A DNA stretch of 64,000 nt from Trichostrongylus colubriformis (lineage: Eukaryota > Nematoda > Chromadorea > Rhabditida > Trichostrongylidae). The translations under genes were made by a program, and so were the position numbers. Location: assembly GCA_963978905.1 (NCBI GenBank), contig OZ022256.1, forward strand, positions 13,871,863 through 13,935,862. The letters are read 5' to 3'. Positions 47,053-59,700 of this stretch are shown here, in pieces. The notes under the pieces are model-generated. The model searched no databases. It saw only the letters and a program-made list of their open reading frames with translations, and was not told the origin of the DNA. How positions within the stretch are numbered: the first letter of the stretch is position 1; each line of letters opens with the position of its first letter.

Positions 47053-47949
47053 ATAGCACACGAATTAGCCAACTTGAACAGAGAGACAACGAAACAGCTC
47101 TCATTTGGAATCGGCTGGAAGGTAGCTTTAAACGGAATTTGTTTGCTTGTTCCAATGTGCACTGCAGCTTCCACTTTCTAGGTACAACTGCAACTCCAAG
47201 TTGTCTACTCAAGCACATGCCGATTGGAAAATGCGTTGTGATATGGTAGCAAACAGAACAGTGAGGCGGAATGTAGCTCAGTGCAAACGACCATAGTAGC
47301 CACAGCACCAAGGACGTCACACCCCTATGTGATTGGGGGTGCAGAATCAGGCACTAGAGACGGACACTAGAGTCGAGAAAGGGACACAAATCTCAATTCC
47401 ACCATGTACTCGGTGAATGATTAGTTATTCATTACTGAACAGATCGCGAACTATATAAAGCTTAAAACCTACTATCTATCTATGCGGGACTTACTCGTTT
47501 GTATGTGACATTATTGATATAAACGTTATTATACGAGGGCTGAAAGAAATGAGTTTTCGAATACTCACGCAATCAGCAATATCGATTCTTAGTGTTACAT
47601 TATATACCGAACCGAAGTCAAATCGTTCTACGGGATAGGCACTTGATTCCTTTCTCCTCTAATTTATTGGTGATGGATATGTTAATCGTATAAGACCTTT
47701 ACAAATCACTCCCATCATGGAACTATCACATCCGAACTCTCGTGGAATATGAGACGCTTCTTTCTCGCTACACGCTGCAACTATCTTGTCAATTACCTGA
47801 GCTGGACGTATTGAATGTAGCTGCGATCTGTTGGATTGTGGATCTTTTGCAACATTATGGCGATACAACCTGTATGGTGTTTCCAGTGACATTGAGGAAC
47901 AGTCTTCGCGCTCACACTGACTTGGGAGGGAGGTGTAGTGGCAGGTGGA
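47053..47949. other. Intergenic, no gene supported
   Basis: Follows the stop of receptor gene 3. ORF 47742..48038 runs into repeat DNA and is not credible as a gene. Confidence 0.5.
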
Positions 47950-49870
47950 GCGCACCCAGGGTCAAGCCTCCGTTAAGGAATCCTATCAGCGAATGTCGCA
48001 TTTGGTCCGCTGGGAGGGGAGGGGGTCGTAGTCGTTGAGGTAGGCAGTGATTAAAGACAGTGTTCGGGATAATTCGGTTGTATCATTCATTCTAGTCTTT
48101 GATAATGACCGGTGGACGTTTCCACCACGAAAGCTGACACGTCAAGCACCACGTCATATCGATCAATACGGCTCTGGTACGATACGATAAGTATCATTCA
48201 ACTATCACAGTCATTACTCTACACCTCAATCATTCTTCGGCAAAGTCGACCCTAGGGGGCGGGCTGCCCTAACCAAGGCGGCTTGCCCTCATGAGGCCGC
48301 CTCCGACACAGCTCTTGGGGGCTCCTTCCGAGGAAAATTTCGCCGTACCTAGGCCTTTCAGACCCGTATATTTACAGTAAATACCTCTTTTTGAGATTCC
48401 TTATCACCCGCATTATCCCGAACGCTGTCTTTAATGGATTTTCTCAGGCTGAGCTTCCCAATGTAAAGGGGTAAGAAGGAGTGATAAGACTGACTAACTT
48501 GGTTCGAACCCGAAGCTAATTCAACTTAATCATCATGGAACCCTCATGCATGGCGCGATCCACACGAAACGTCCAATGTTAATAACCCTTTCATTGGTCT
48601 GCTGGCACGAAACCACGTAAAAAATACACCTCCGAGATTCACCGCTTAAAGACAGTGTTAGGGAAAATGTGGGTGATAAGAAATCCCAGAAGGAGTCATT
48701 TAGTGAAAAACTACGGGTATGAAAGGCCTATGCATGGCGAAATCCCCCGCAAAAGGCGCCCCCTTGAGCTGTGGCGGAGCCGGCCTCGTCAGGGCAAGCC
48801 GCTTTGGTTTAGGGCAGCCCGCCTCCAGGCGACGTGATTAGTGGTTGGTCACGGTGAGGTTCGTCAAGGAGATCGGCAGGATGGAAGTATCGCAGCGCGC
48901 TTTCTCACTTTTAGCTTGAAGCTCACCACATGAAATCAGATGCTGTCGCATTTCCGAGCATCCCTTCATGTTTACGTCTTGGTAATGCCAATGGAAAACC
49001 TATGCGGACTACCCGCCTCTTGACGGAAAGGTCGTCCGCGCCTAGAACCAACGGTGGGAGGGGTCCTTATTCTCGAGTATTTGGCCATTTTCATCCGTTT
49101 TTTCTCCACTGTCCTGTTACTAGTCATCTCGGCCTTCATATATACTACTTCTTTTACTTTTCGTTCGAATTTCCCCTAGAGCTGCCTTTAAGCGTGGGGA
49201 GCGATGTCTATCCACTGGTATCTTCGTGGATGAACACTCCAGAAACTATGGGATGAATACGAAAAATTAGCTGGTATGAACTTCTTTCATATCCTACTAC
49301 GATTACAATTACTTGATCTCGTCTTAGCAAGCCACTGTGCGGACCACAAAAGCGTTTGTATTCACTGAGAATGGGTGGGAATCCTCATGCATGGCGCATA
49401 CCGCAACGAGGCCAGCCGAGGCCAACCACCCTTTCGTTGCTCCCTGAAAGCAGAAGATGCGTAGTGGAGGCGTAATAGACACAATGAATCATTTTTTCAA
49501 AGAATCCTGGCAAGACCTCGCAACTTTGACAAAAAAATTTCCTCGTTCAACTCAGCTCGAGATAACTCGTTTTTTTCAAAGATATTGGATAGTTCAAGTA
49601 GTACATAGAAAGGGGCAACCTCGCTGACTTCGAACAACAGGACCGCACTTATATGGTTGAGTTTGAAGGAAATTATGACCCCTTAAAGTGAAACACTTCA
49701 AAAATTCTTCAAAATTTTTCTCAACTGGATACCCTTATCGAGAACTGCGCAACCATTGAGGAAACCAAGCAGCAGATCGATTGGTCAAGAGAGATTATAG
49801 AGGAAACAGTCTACAGTACCTCGAAACTTCATAGCTCAGCAATTATCCGGTTATTCACCATGGAGCACCA
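47950..49870. repeat. Dispersed repeat family, copy 2
   Basis: Partner of 39940..41460, enlarged by a MITE at 48051..48434 and by a related, inverted half-copy plus extra DNA at about 48648..49235. The shared tail includes TTTCCTCGTTCAACTC-like and AAGTGAAACACTTCAAAAATT words. Confidence 0.65.
48051..48434. repeat. TTAA-flanked MITE, 384 bp including flanks
   Basis: TTAA then AGACAGTGTTCGGGATAAT on the left; ATTATCCCGAACGCTGTCT then TTAA on the right. The related DNA at about 40030 reads GTGATCAACGGGATTTCTC where this copy has the insertion, giving a near-empty site. TTAA duplication is characteristic of piggyBac-type elements. An inverted right half is repeated at 48648..48840, also starting at TTAA. 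Confidence 0.75.
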
Positions 49871-51849
49871 TTTCTACCGCCTCAAGTGAAGTTTCAATTC
49901 ATGAACACGATCGGTCCACTAGAGCATGGAAAGCAGTTTCTCCTAGCCAGCTACTTTCTTTGCAATGGCACTGCATTTTCTGCGCAGCAATCGGCACGGA
50001 GCGGTCGGCAACCCCATCGTTGTTCTGACCCAGGGCCAAAGGCTATCACTGAGATAGAATATTTGGGCAGCACTTCATAGTGAAGAATTCTGAGGATAAT
50101 GTTCCGTATATACTGATCTCCCGATTGCAGTAAAGCATTACACATCTTGCAGGGCGGCGCTTCAAGATGAGGTGTACAGTTTGGTTCCTCTTCTGTCTGT
50201 CCTTCTAAACGCACAAGCTACGTGGCTCATCAGTGAATAAGGCTTTACGTTCAGCTACACAGTTCATCAGTGAACACGTATAATAGAGCGGAAAACCAAA
50301 TAACGAATGCAGGGAAACATGCTGGGTCGAGGTTGGACAGAGCAGCCGTCCTCGGTCGTGTCGTCATCCCCAATACTGTCTTCTCCGCACCTCGCTTTCA
50401 TGCCGCCTCCGTCATCGTAGCGCCTGTCTCGATCGTCGAAGTCTTTAGCTTCTTGCAACTCAATGACTCAATCTGGGGATATCGATTTGGTCTAAGCCTT
50501 ACAGTACTCATACACATAGATGCTGCGAAGATTATGCGGACACTCTTCCAAGCCCAACTCTCGTCATTTTACATGAAGGCAAATTTCTACTAACCAAGAA
50601 AAGATGAAATCACCGTCATGTGCAAAACGACCTGGCTTCCACTATGTCCCTCCAGAAGTGCTCCACTTTGTTGATCATGCTCGCCGGTCTGAGTCTCAAA
50701 AAATATTCCACAATCATGCTTAACGAAAAAACCAGAGGAGTTCGCACGTCGTGCATACACGTTACTTGTGACGAGCGACTCTATGCAATGAATTTGAACT
50801 GCCGTCGCTCCACAGTGAGGTTGAGTGGCAATAGCGCAAATCTAGGTTTTCCACCTGGATCGCTGCACTCATTCCTTGGAGCGATCTGCTCACGTGGTCA
50901 GTACAAATGCTTACCGATGGATAGGCTAAGTGCTATATAAAATATGCGCCTTCACAATTCAGCCCACTCAGTGGTGTATCCATCACATTGCCGGTTCCTT
51001 GCCCACAAACCGATATTTCCAATCACTATCGATCAATGATGCATGATTCATTGGTGTATTTTCAACTTCCATGAGGCTACTAGCACAATACTATCAACCA
51101 TGAGCTGTTTCCAGCCTTTTGCACGAAAACCGATATTCCCGATCATATCGGTGGTATATGGCGATGTGGATTTTCAACTTTTAGGGTACTCATTCAATTT
51201 CATGGTCCTTGGAGTGCTCTCCGCTCTGCGCACAAATATCCTGACGGAGACACTACCCACGGTGCTTAATCGGCATCCTTCTTTTCACTGGCCGTCACAA
51301 CACTAATTTAACTTTAATTCAACTTTTGTCCGGCTTCTGGTCCGCTTAGGAGAGGAATAATGATTCTTTCTGTAGTAACCGATTGCATGCTTCGTCCATT
51401 GGAGGCAAGTCTCCACTCACATCGAATACGTTCAATGAGACTTGGGCATCGCTGATAATCACTGGTTTTTTCCAAGTTTTTGAGTTGCTCTGGAGCCAGA
51501 TACGAACATTTGTGTGAGTACCACCTACTTAGAACGCTCCCTGCGCAGTGGGGCATGTCGCTTTCCCGAACACTTCAAACCCATCCCTGCTCACCTTTTT
51601 TTGACATCTGGGCTCTTTTCCGTCCAAGCACCGAAGATTCTAGAGCACGCCTCGCCCACCACGGGCGGAGTCCTACATCTGTACATCTTTTACAATCCAC
51701 ACTTGACCCGACCTCTTCTGCTTGTTCCTTAGGTAAAACTCAGATGGAAGTTTATTCTGTTCTAACGCGGTACCGCAGCTGTGACAATCCAACACTAGCC
51801 CAAAGTATATATTTTTTGTCATCACCGGAGCAATAACAAGTTTATGCAA
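49871..51849. other. Intergenic, no gene supported
   Basis: ORFs up to 118 codons on both strands without recognised motifs. No paralogous exon seen. Confidence 0.45.
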
Positions 51850-52330
51850 ATTTAAGAAGGAGCGCATTACATGGCTCCTACTTAGTTTCTGACTGTTCTA
51901 TTCTGGTTTTTCCGTGCTTTATGCCTGCTGTATGACTTGCAGGACTTTTAAGCCTTCTCTTTTGTCATCAGAGGACGAGCGCATCACCAGTGGTCGGCAA
52001 CGCTCTCCTTTCGAGATATGGGTGTTGAGTTTGTTAGGTTCTTATTTTAGACGCTTTTTTTTGGAATAAAAATACTGAGTTTTGTTGGGTTCTTATTTTT
52101 CTCATTTTGTCAGGAGTTAGGCCTCAGTACTTTTATTACCATAGGCTCTTAATTTCCTTGGTGCATTGGCTCGCAGTGGTGGGTAGAATCCACCAAAAAG
52201 TGAAACCTGGAGAGAGGGGAGGGGGGTTGTGCAGAAGCTCCTTTTTGGAGGCGAGGGGGGGGGGCGGTCGGATTTTTTGAAAATTTTCCTCGACGCCACG
52301 CTTGATCCTGGCTTCAGAAGGAGCTAGGTA
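51850..52330. repeat. Dispersed repeat with G-run, copy 2
   Basis: The partner of 41465..42530. The G-run lies at 52256..52265 within TTTTTGGAGGCGAGGGGGGG, followed by TTTTCCTCGACGCCACGCTT. Confidence 0.6.
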
Positions 52331-52559
52331 ATAGCAAAATTTCGCTACCTGTTCTCTAGCCGCCGTCAAAGAATGTATCTATGTATCATGTGTGGCCGTG
52401 TCGAATGCGAGAAAACTTTTTTCTGTGTTATGCTTTTAGGGAGATAAACATTAGTGCCCAGCCTTTTTGCTAAAGCCCAGGTTATTTTTTATTGGCCATT
52501 TATTTGACTACAGTAATTACTCGAAGCGATACACGGGGCTCTGTGTATGGCTTTGAGTA

Positions 52560-53540
52560 ATTACTCGGTGTCGAGGAAAGTGGACACTTCAGTACAATCA
52601 TCCCTCATGGGGCTCCCGAACACGGCCCCCTTTTGACATCTACAGCACCATAATATTGGGTAGTCGCTAGCTATTTCATTGCTGTGCTTTTTGTGTCCTT
52701 GCATTGATTGCTCTCTGCAGAAAAATCTATCAAAGAAAATTTATTTCCATCACCCTCCATCTCTACAACAGATCTTCATCAAAATAACAAACGTGACAAA
52801 AAAAAAACAGTACACGGTCAGTTAACGATCCGTTCAGTAAGAAATAAGTAAATATGGAATTCAACGGGATTCTCCATATTGAAACGATCGTTTGAGGACA
52901 CGCAGATATCAAAACAGCCCTGAACCCACTTCGAGCTCTGATAGCAGCCAGTTGCTCGTTGATTTGTGACCTATGCAGAAGAGAAATCAAAATATTAAGA
53001 TCACTGTGAATATTTCAGCCCTACGACAGTTCATTCATAAAGAAATGGACATAATCATTTTCACAGTGACACTGTGGCGTCTGCAACTCGGCTGCGATAA
53101 ACCTAAAAATGCAAAACTACATCCATGCAACAAGTACAGTGCGAATAAGGAAGCATAAAAGATATTTCCAGAAAAGTAGGCAATGTCGATCACGAAATCT
53201 GAAAAGAAATCAACAAACGTGCTCTCGAGCCCTTTTTTTGTTTCTTCGCTGTGCATCTGCCTGCGAAAAACCGAAAAAAAGCAAAACCATATCTATACAA
53301 TCTAACTACGAAGCAAGCAAGAAAGCGAAAAGCGATATTTTCAATAAAGAAAAAACAACAATCATGAAATCAAGAAATTTAAATCAGAAATCAAAAATTT
53401 TATCATTTAAAAAGTCTAAACACTTTTTGGGAAGCTCTAGGTATTCTCTTCCTAATATGTTTTATTTGCTCTTAGTGCTTAGAAATCCGAGAGGTACCCT
53501 AGTCCAGGATTAGCCGAGGAAAATGAAAATTGCAGTCCTC
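52560..53540. repeat. Repeat element related to 20000..21780, copy 2
   Basis: Begins GTGTCGAGGAAAGTGGACAC, has TTGCATTGATTGCTCTCTGC, one or two of the AAATCTGAAAAGAAATCAAC units near 53195, and ends with GCCGAGGAAAATGAAAATTG. It is shorter than copy 1 because it has fewer tandem units. Confidence 0.65.
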
Positions 53541-53570
53541 ATAAAAAAAGCAAAATGAAAAATGTAGTCT

Positions 53571-53853
53571 TCATGAACCGGTAGTATAATCCAAAGCTCT
53601 GTAGTGTAGCAATAAGCACACAGTATTCATACCATCATTATCAGTAGTTTCCTCATCAAGCGTTAGGGTGCAGGCCACTGGAAGCCCGCGCAGGCGGTAT
53701 GCAGCATTCTCTCCACGCAATAGATACCCTCTTAGGGTGTTGACTTTTCCAGTACTCACAATGTGCCGTGGTTCGGTGGCGGTGGAAACACCTGATGCAT
53801 ACAAGCCGCTAGTAGCACCGGTCACGGCATGCTCAGCGGGTTTCAGAGGAGCT
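53571..53853 (-). CDS. Possible exon of an unrecognised gene
   Basis: On the minus strand an open frame of 93 codons runs from a possible acceptor (ATGCAG, intron ending at 53854) to a TGA at 53571. The text is protein-like: PLKPAEHAVTGATSG, STATEPRHIVSTGKVNTLRG, LLRGENAAYRLRGLPVAC, TLTLDEETTDNDG. It has no ATG of its own except internally, and a TAA lies just upstream in frame, which fits a terminal exon. I could not identify upstream exons between 53854 and 56500 or assign a family. It may be a lone exon or chance. Confidence 0.3.
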
Positions 53854-53859
53854 CTGCAT

Positions 53860-56796
53860 TATCAATTGCATGAGATAAGAGTGTGGCGAGCAATTTCGAG
53901 AACAATCAGTCATCCACGCATTTCAAAGCAGAGTCCGTTACGTAAGTGTAGCGTGGCAGCTGCACTGTAATGTCTGCTCTAGCCGATCCATTTCAGTTCT
54001 AAATCCATTGAATACTTAGGTTTTACTCACATGCCTTAATAAATGTTCTTTGAGTGCAATTTGAGTGGTAGTTAATTAGTGAAGTAATAGACATAAGAAA
54101 TGCATAAGAACGGGTAAGAACGGATACAATACGACGATGTTTATTGAAAATCAGCTCTCAGTAGTCTTTTAAAATTGCACCCTTTCAGACTTTTACCACT
54201 ATCTTGGAGCTCCGACGCAGCTTCGTGACACTGAAACTGACACAGTGTTGAACACAACAAATAAAGGATGTGTTGATGAAGCGCCTTGTGATAGCAATCA
54301 GTGCGTGAAGCGGGCAGTGATTGAAATAATGTGTAGTGTATATCCACTGACCAACACTAATTTGTTTGCATGAACAAAAGCTAAACCGGAGATTCCCCAT
54401 TTGTCAAAAAAATTCAACCTGGTATTCAACGACAGAGGCAAAGGGAGTATATAATCCTGCAAATTCAATATGTCGATGCATGCCCAACTTCAGCTTCATT
54501 GTGCAGTAGTGTGTTTCTCAGATCGGTCGTATCATAGATTTAAAAATGATTAACTCTGATAGAAAGCTGGATGACGCACTTCAGACCAACCGACTTCTCC
54601 CCCACATGTGCGTGATGCCTGTTCCATTGTTAGATATAGGCACTGATCAAAGGCACTGAAGAAAAATTGAGAAAGTATCATGAGGAACTCCAGGTGCGAG
54701 CAAGGCTAGGATTAGTTTATATACCCAATCCGAGACAGGAAGAAGCTCAGTCGTTAGCACTGCAGATAGAATGTGTAAGTGGATGTATGCTGAACCGGGG
54801 AGGAGACAAGATGGATGTCGCGGACAATGGATGGAAAACCCTATGAATGTAGGAATGTATATATGAATATATATCGTGAGTGTATAAAATTGCGAAATAT
54901 TTTCACGTCAGCACTTTGCGCAGCAGCCAGTTGAGTTGCAAATAAGAGATATCGAACCACATCTAGGGTTTTTGCACCAGGTGCTCATAGAGAATCATTG
55001 TTTGAATAATACCAGATTCCTATCAAAAGGTCTAAACCATTGGACCACATGAGTATCATCCTACATTTATGTGTATTGATATACAAGTAGTATTACTGTT
55101 CGTGTATGTAGTAGCGCCTTTGTCGCGATACATAGCTCGCGTCACAGCAGTAGGATACCTCGAAATGTTGAATGATACGAGAAGATCTCAGTGGGTGGCT
55201 AAAACCGACAGTCACTGGTGTATGCTGATAAAGATCAGATATCATCAAACTCAATTCCCATACTTTTAGAGGGTTGGCATTCATTTTTGTTATATGTAGC
55301 TGGGACAACGAATTGTGTGACGGCAACGCCATAGGTCATGTTAAGAGACCATTCATGTCTCAAGCCTTTCTTATTTTTGTGTATGTAATTTACTCGTGAC
55401 TACACTCGTCCCACAGTCCAATGGTACTCAGATCTATGGAACTTTCTCCGATGACCTTTAACAAGCATGTTATTTTCTATAAAGGTTTTAATGATTTTGT
55501 GCAACTTTCGCTCTAGGGATATCCAGAAACGTGAAGAAGATGAAAACCTCACTGTAACGCCACGTGCGAAAATTATGAGTCACTCTCGATTGTTTTGTTC
55601 ATCGTGTTTATCAGGCAAAATATACACGCATGAAAGCCTAGAGATGGGCGGAATGGTTTTGGATAATGGTGGCAGTGACGGTAAACATCAATGACTGCAT
55701 GCTTGTCAGCCTCGGCCAACCGGCCTTCTCATCACACTGCTGCCGAACAGCGAAATGCTTGAAAAAGCTTCAAAATTATTCCAAACCAACACTTCGCAGA
55801 AACCAACAGTATGCGAGAACTTCGGGTGATCTCTTGGACATTTTCCGATTGCCATACAGAATAGGTTAATAACGAGGTTCATAGATGCTGGCAATAATCG
55901 CTCAGTTTCTTGTGTCGTGCATCTTCTCAGTTACTGCCACTTATATATGCATGCATAGATGCGCAATGTAAGTGAAACCTGCATCGAATCAAAACGTTGC
56001 AGTTATCGTTGGTCCTCTCACTTGCAAATTTCATCAATACTAATCGTTAAGTTTTACCGGCGTATGGGAAACGAACTTCATTTTTCTGCCTTCACTTTAC
56101 TATTTGCGTTAGTTTCCAAGAAACAGAGCGACAATGCGCGGCTTACAAAGCAATTTGCATTTTTTGCATACCATTGCAACAACGAAATATGGTAACGCGA
56201 AACAAGAACATAGTAGTGTTACTTGGGAAGCATGTGATATACTCGAAACATGCGGTCAAGAGTAACGGTTGTTGCCTTAGGAAGTCACCGCTCTCGGAAC
56301 TAGCGGCTTCCTCTCAATGTGAGCCCTTTCGAGGACCTTCAAGAGCCATCCCTTGATCCCGTTGCTGCAAACGACACGTGGCCGACAGTTTTGCAGCTCA
56401 CCACGATGCGGATGTGGTGTTTGGTTACTTATAGTTTCATAATAAGTTACTGCACTTTTCAAAGAGAGAATGGCTCAGACATTTTCAACTAAATCTTAGA
56501 AAAAAGGGTCGCTTGCAGATTACGTAAAACGATCATCATAAAGCAGTTATTCCGCCAATGCTATTCCAACGAGAAACTGCCGTTCCTACCATATTACCTG
56601 CATTTTGGACTTCCTACACAATGTCATTCCTTGCACTCCTAATTCGCATTCTGATAAATCCAGAATCACGAAAATGTGCAGCTGAACGGCGCGCTAAACA
56701 GATTCCATTGATAAAACGTCTTCCTTGTGGTTGTTTGTTGGGAGTCTTCACTTGGTCTGAACATAACTTTCATGTAGAATTGAAAGTAGCGGTGCA
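53860..56796. other. Intergenic, no gene supported
   Basis: Short ORFs on both strands and no repeats that I could pair within the window. Ends at the start codon of receptor gene 4. Confidence 0.45.
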
Positions 56797-59700
56797 ATGA
56801 GTGAAGTTGAAGCGACACCTGGTATTCGCTTTCTGGCTGCTTTACTTATCCTACTGCCGGCTTCATGTGGTCTGGTGTTACAAGGGCTACTAGGCATTGC
56901 ACTTTATTCAGTAAGTGTATGCAGCACGAGGGTACCACCCGCTACGTCACAAGAAAGTGTGCACTTTTCTAGGGATGGAGAACATTCGGCGGTAACACTT
57001 TTTACATGATTACGGTGCAATTGATGTGCTGTGATGTATACGCTCTCCTATTAGATCTCTACGTAGCGTTTCCGTTAACTCTCACTGGAAATCAGGTGCG
57101 CTCACTATTTTTTATTTCAGGTGATCAAAAGAATTCCTGCTTTGTTGCTAGAAGCCCTTTATCAAATCACTTTCAGTATATGGGTGAGGGCGTTGTACTA
57201 TATTACGTGCCGTTGGCATTCGAAGGAATAGCATTCAACGGCATATTTGTTCTTTCGTTGCTCCTTACAGTGAATCGATTTCTCTTGTTTATATTTCCTA
57301 ATATTCATAGAGTGATTTTTACACGGCGTGGTACGAAAATGTAAGTTCCGACTTTAGAGTGTGCATTAATTCAGTCCAACCGTATCAGGACACAGTGGGA
57401 TGCGATGGCCATGCCACTCCCGCGCGGTCAATTCACATTTGTTTGGTGGTCAGGATTAGAAGAGAAGTGAGAGAAAAGGATTTTAGGCAAAAGGTAGAGG
57501 GGCAGACAAGTCAGATAGTCACATGATTTGGGACTTTTGTAAAGCGTTCATGCGCGCCGCACCGCCAACCATAGGCACCGTGCCTAGTTGGACCCTGACG
57601 CACACCCACTTTTGTTTTGCTCAACTTTAGCACGAATTACTAGGCCGATGATGCGTAACTCAACGCCTGCAACATCCTCCGCAAAGGGATACCTAGAAAC
57701 GGATATTAAAGATCGAAAATTTCGTCGGTATAATCAGGACGCAGTCGAACGTTTGATCCTTTCATCTTGTATATGGTGTGAGGGTGTGAGCGAATGTGCG
57801 AGAGGGACGAATGAGGAAGGATCACAGGATAGACACGATTGAGAGAGTGTATGTATATAGGAGTGCTGTCCTCTCGAATAAATCATTCCATCCTCAGTAT
57901 TCTGTCTGGCATAGTCACTTATGGTAGCTTCCTTTACCTGTCGCCTTCGTCCCACACCTATTTACTACTATAAAATAACTCCGAGGGAGGACAGCAAAGC
58001 CAAGTGGTAGTTAAATTTTCTTGAAGCAACGGTTCTTATCAAGTGAGCCTTACTGCTAGTGGGGTCTCTCTAAATATTGTATTCGCGGTGGTCCTCCATG
58101 AGCTTGTTGACAAAGTTCTAGTAGCCAGCAACTGATCGCGCAACCTAACTATTGGAATGAATGCTATTTCAAGTAACTTTTAATGATGTATTGGCTACGA
58201 ACGAATCAATTCCAGTAAGTCATCTATGTCGATACAGGGTTGAATTCGTAATTTGGGACACCGCTTTACACAAATCCGCTTCACGACGCAAAACCACTTT
58301 GTTTCACTTATATTTTGTTGAACATTGCGACGGGATAAAATGAACTTAACTCATCGATGTTAAAAGCGCTGCCATCATTTCCTTGGCAGTAGTTGTTCTC
58401 TTCTCATATCGTCACCAAAGAATTTAATTCAATTTTTAAGGATCTCGCTACTCGCTTGGATTTACGTTTTCACTCTTATCACTGCTACGAATATAGGAGG
58501 GTGCCGCAAAGAATTTTCGAAAGAATGTAAGTATTAGGTCGTCCTAAAAGTCTTGTAGCATTTTTTTCCATCACCACTTTCTATTATTTTTTTCTTCCAA
58601 CAAACAAGAATTAGGCAACAACGTATTCACCATTGTTATCGACAACACTGTGCCCCCTCATAGGTAAATCGTTGATTCCCTTCTCCCAGAACTGTGGGTT
58701 CTGAGAGTCGAAGAAGTCAGCGATCGCCTTTGCAAGCATGTCATAATCAGCGAATTTTCTCTTGGCCAGGAAGGATTTTAGAGGATGGGTAAGGTAATAG
58801 TCAGAAGGGGCAATGTCTGGAGAGTATGGCGGGTAGGGCAGCACATCTCAGCCGAGCTCGTGTAGCTCGACCTGGGTACTTTTTGCGAATTTTTTGCGAA
58901 TGGGAGGGGGGGTCGTCACGAAGGAGGGTGACCGCGGACATTTCCCGACGCTTTTCTCGAACAGCGACGGCGAGCTGCTGAAGCTGGCGGGTGTATGCGG
59001 TAGCGGTGACTGTCTCGCATTGTGCCAGCACCTCGTGAATAAGCGTTCCTCACGCGTCCCAGAAGTAGCGCAGTCCTTAGCGTAGTTTGTCTTCCATGTC
59101 AATTTCGCCGTTGCTGAAGCTGATGAACCAGCGGCGTACGGCCTCGTAGCTCACACATCCCTCACCCGATGCAGCGTTGATGGAGTCGCAAGCTTCCGTC
59201 GCTTTGCTGCCCCAAGACCACTCATAGTAGATGACACCGCGTGTTGGGTGGGTATCAACTACGGGCACTCTAGCTCTCTCCACGGAATCTGGTGGGTCAA
59301 TAGTATTTTGCTAGAAAGCTTAGAGAACGTTCTACCATATTCCTGAACCGTATCGACCTGTCTCGAAGTAAACAAGAGTTACTGGTTTTTTTGGAAAAAT
59401 ACTACAAGACTTTTGGGACAACCTAATATAATGAGTCTAGTAACACCTTTTTTTACATCGTATCCGAAGCATTTCCGAATTTCCAGATTTCTACTACTGG
59501 TACGACTGCAACAACGAGCCAAACGCTTACCGCTACAAACAAGTGAACAATTTTGGTGTCTTGTCCAAGTCAGGAGGGGTAGTGGAACATTCAGAAAGTG
59601 GGAGAATGCGCAGCGTCGGACCGAGCGAGGCAATATGCTGTAAGACCTCACTGAAAGGTGCACCTTGCTCTCCTTATCATGATAGTACGGTGATGTGGAG

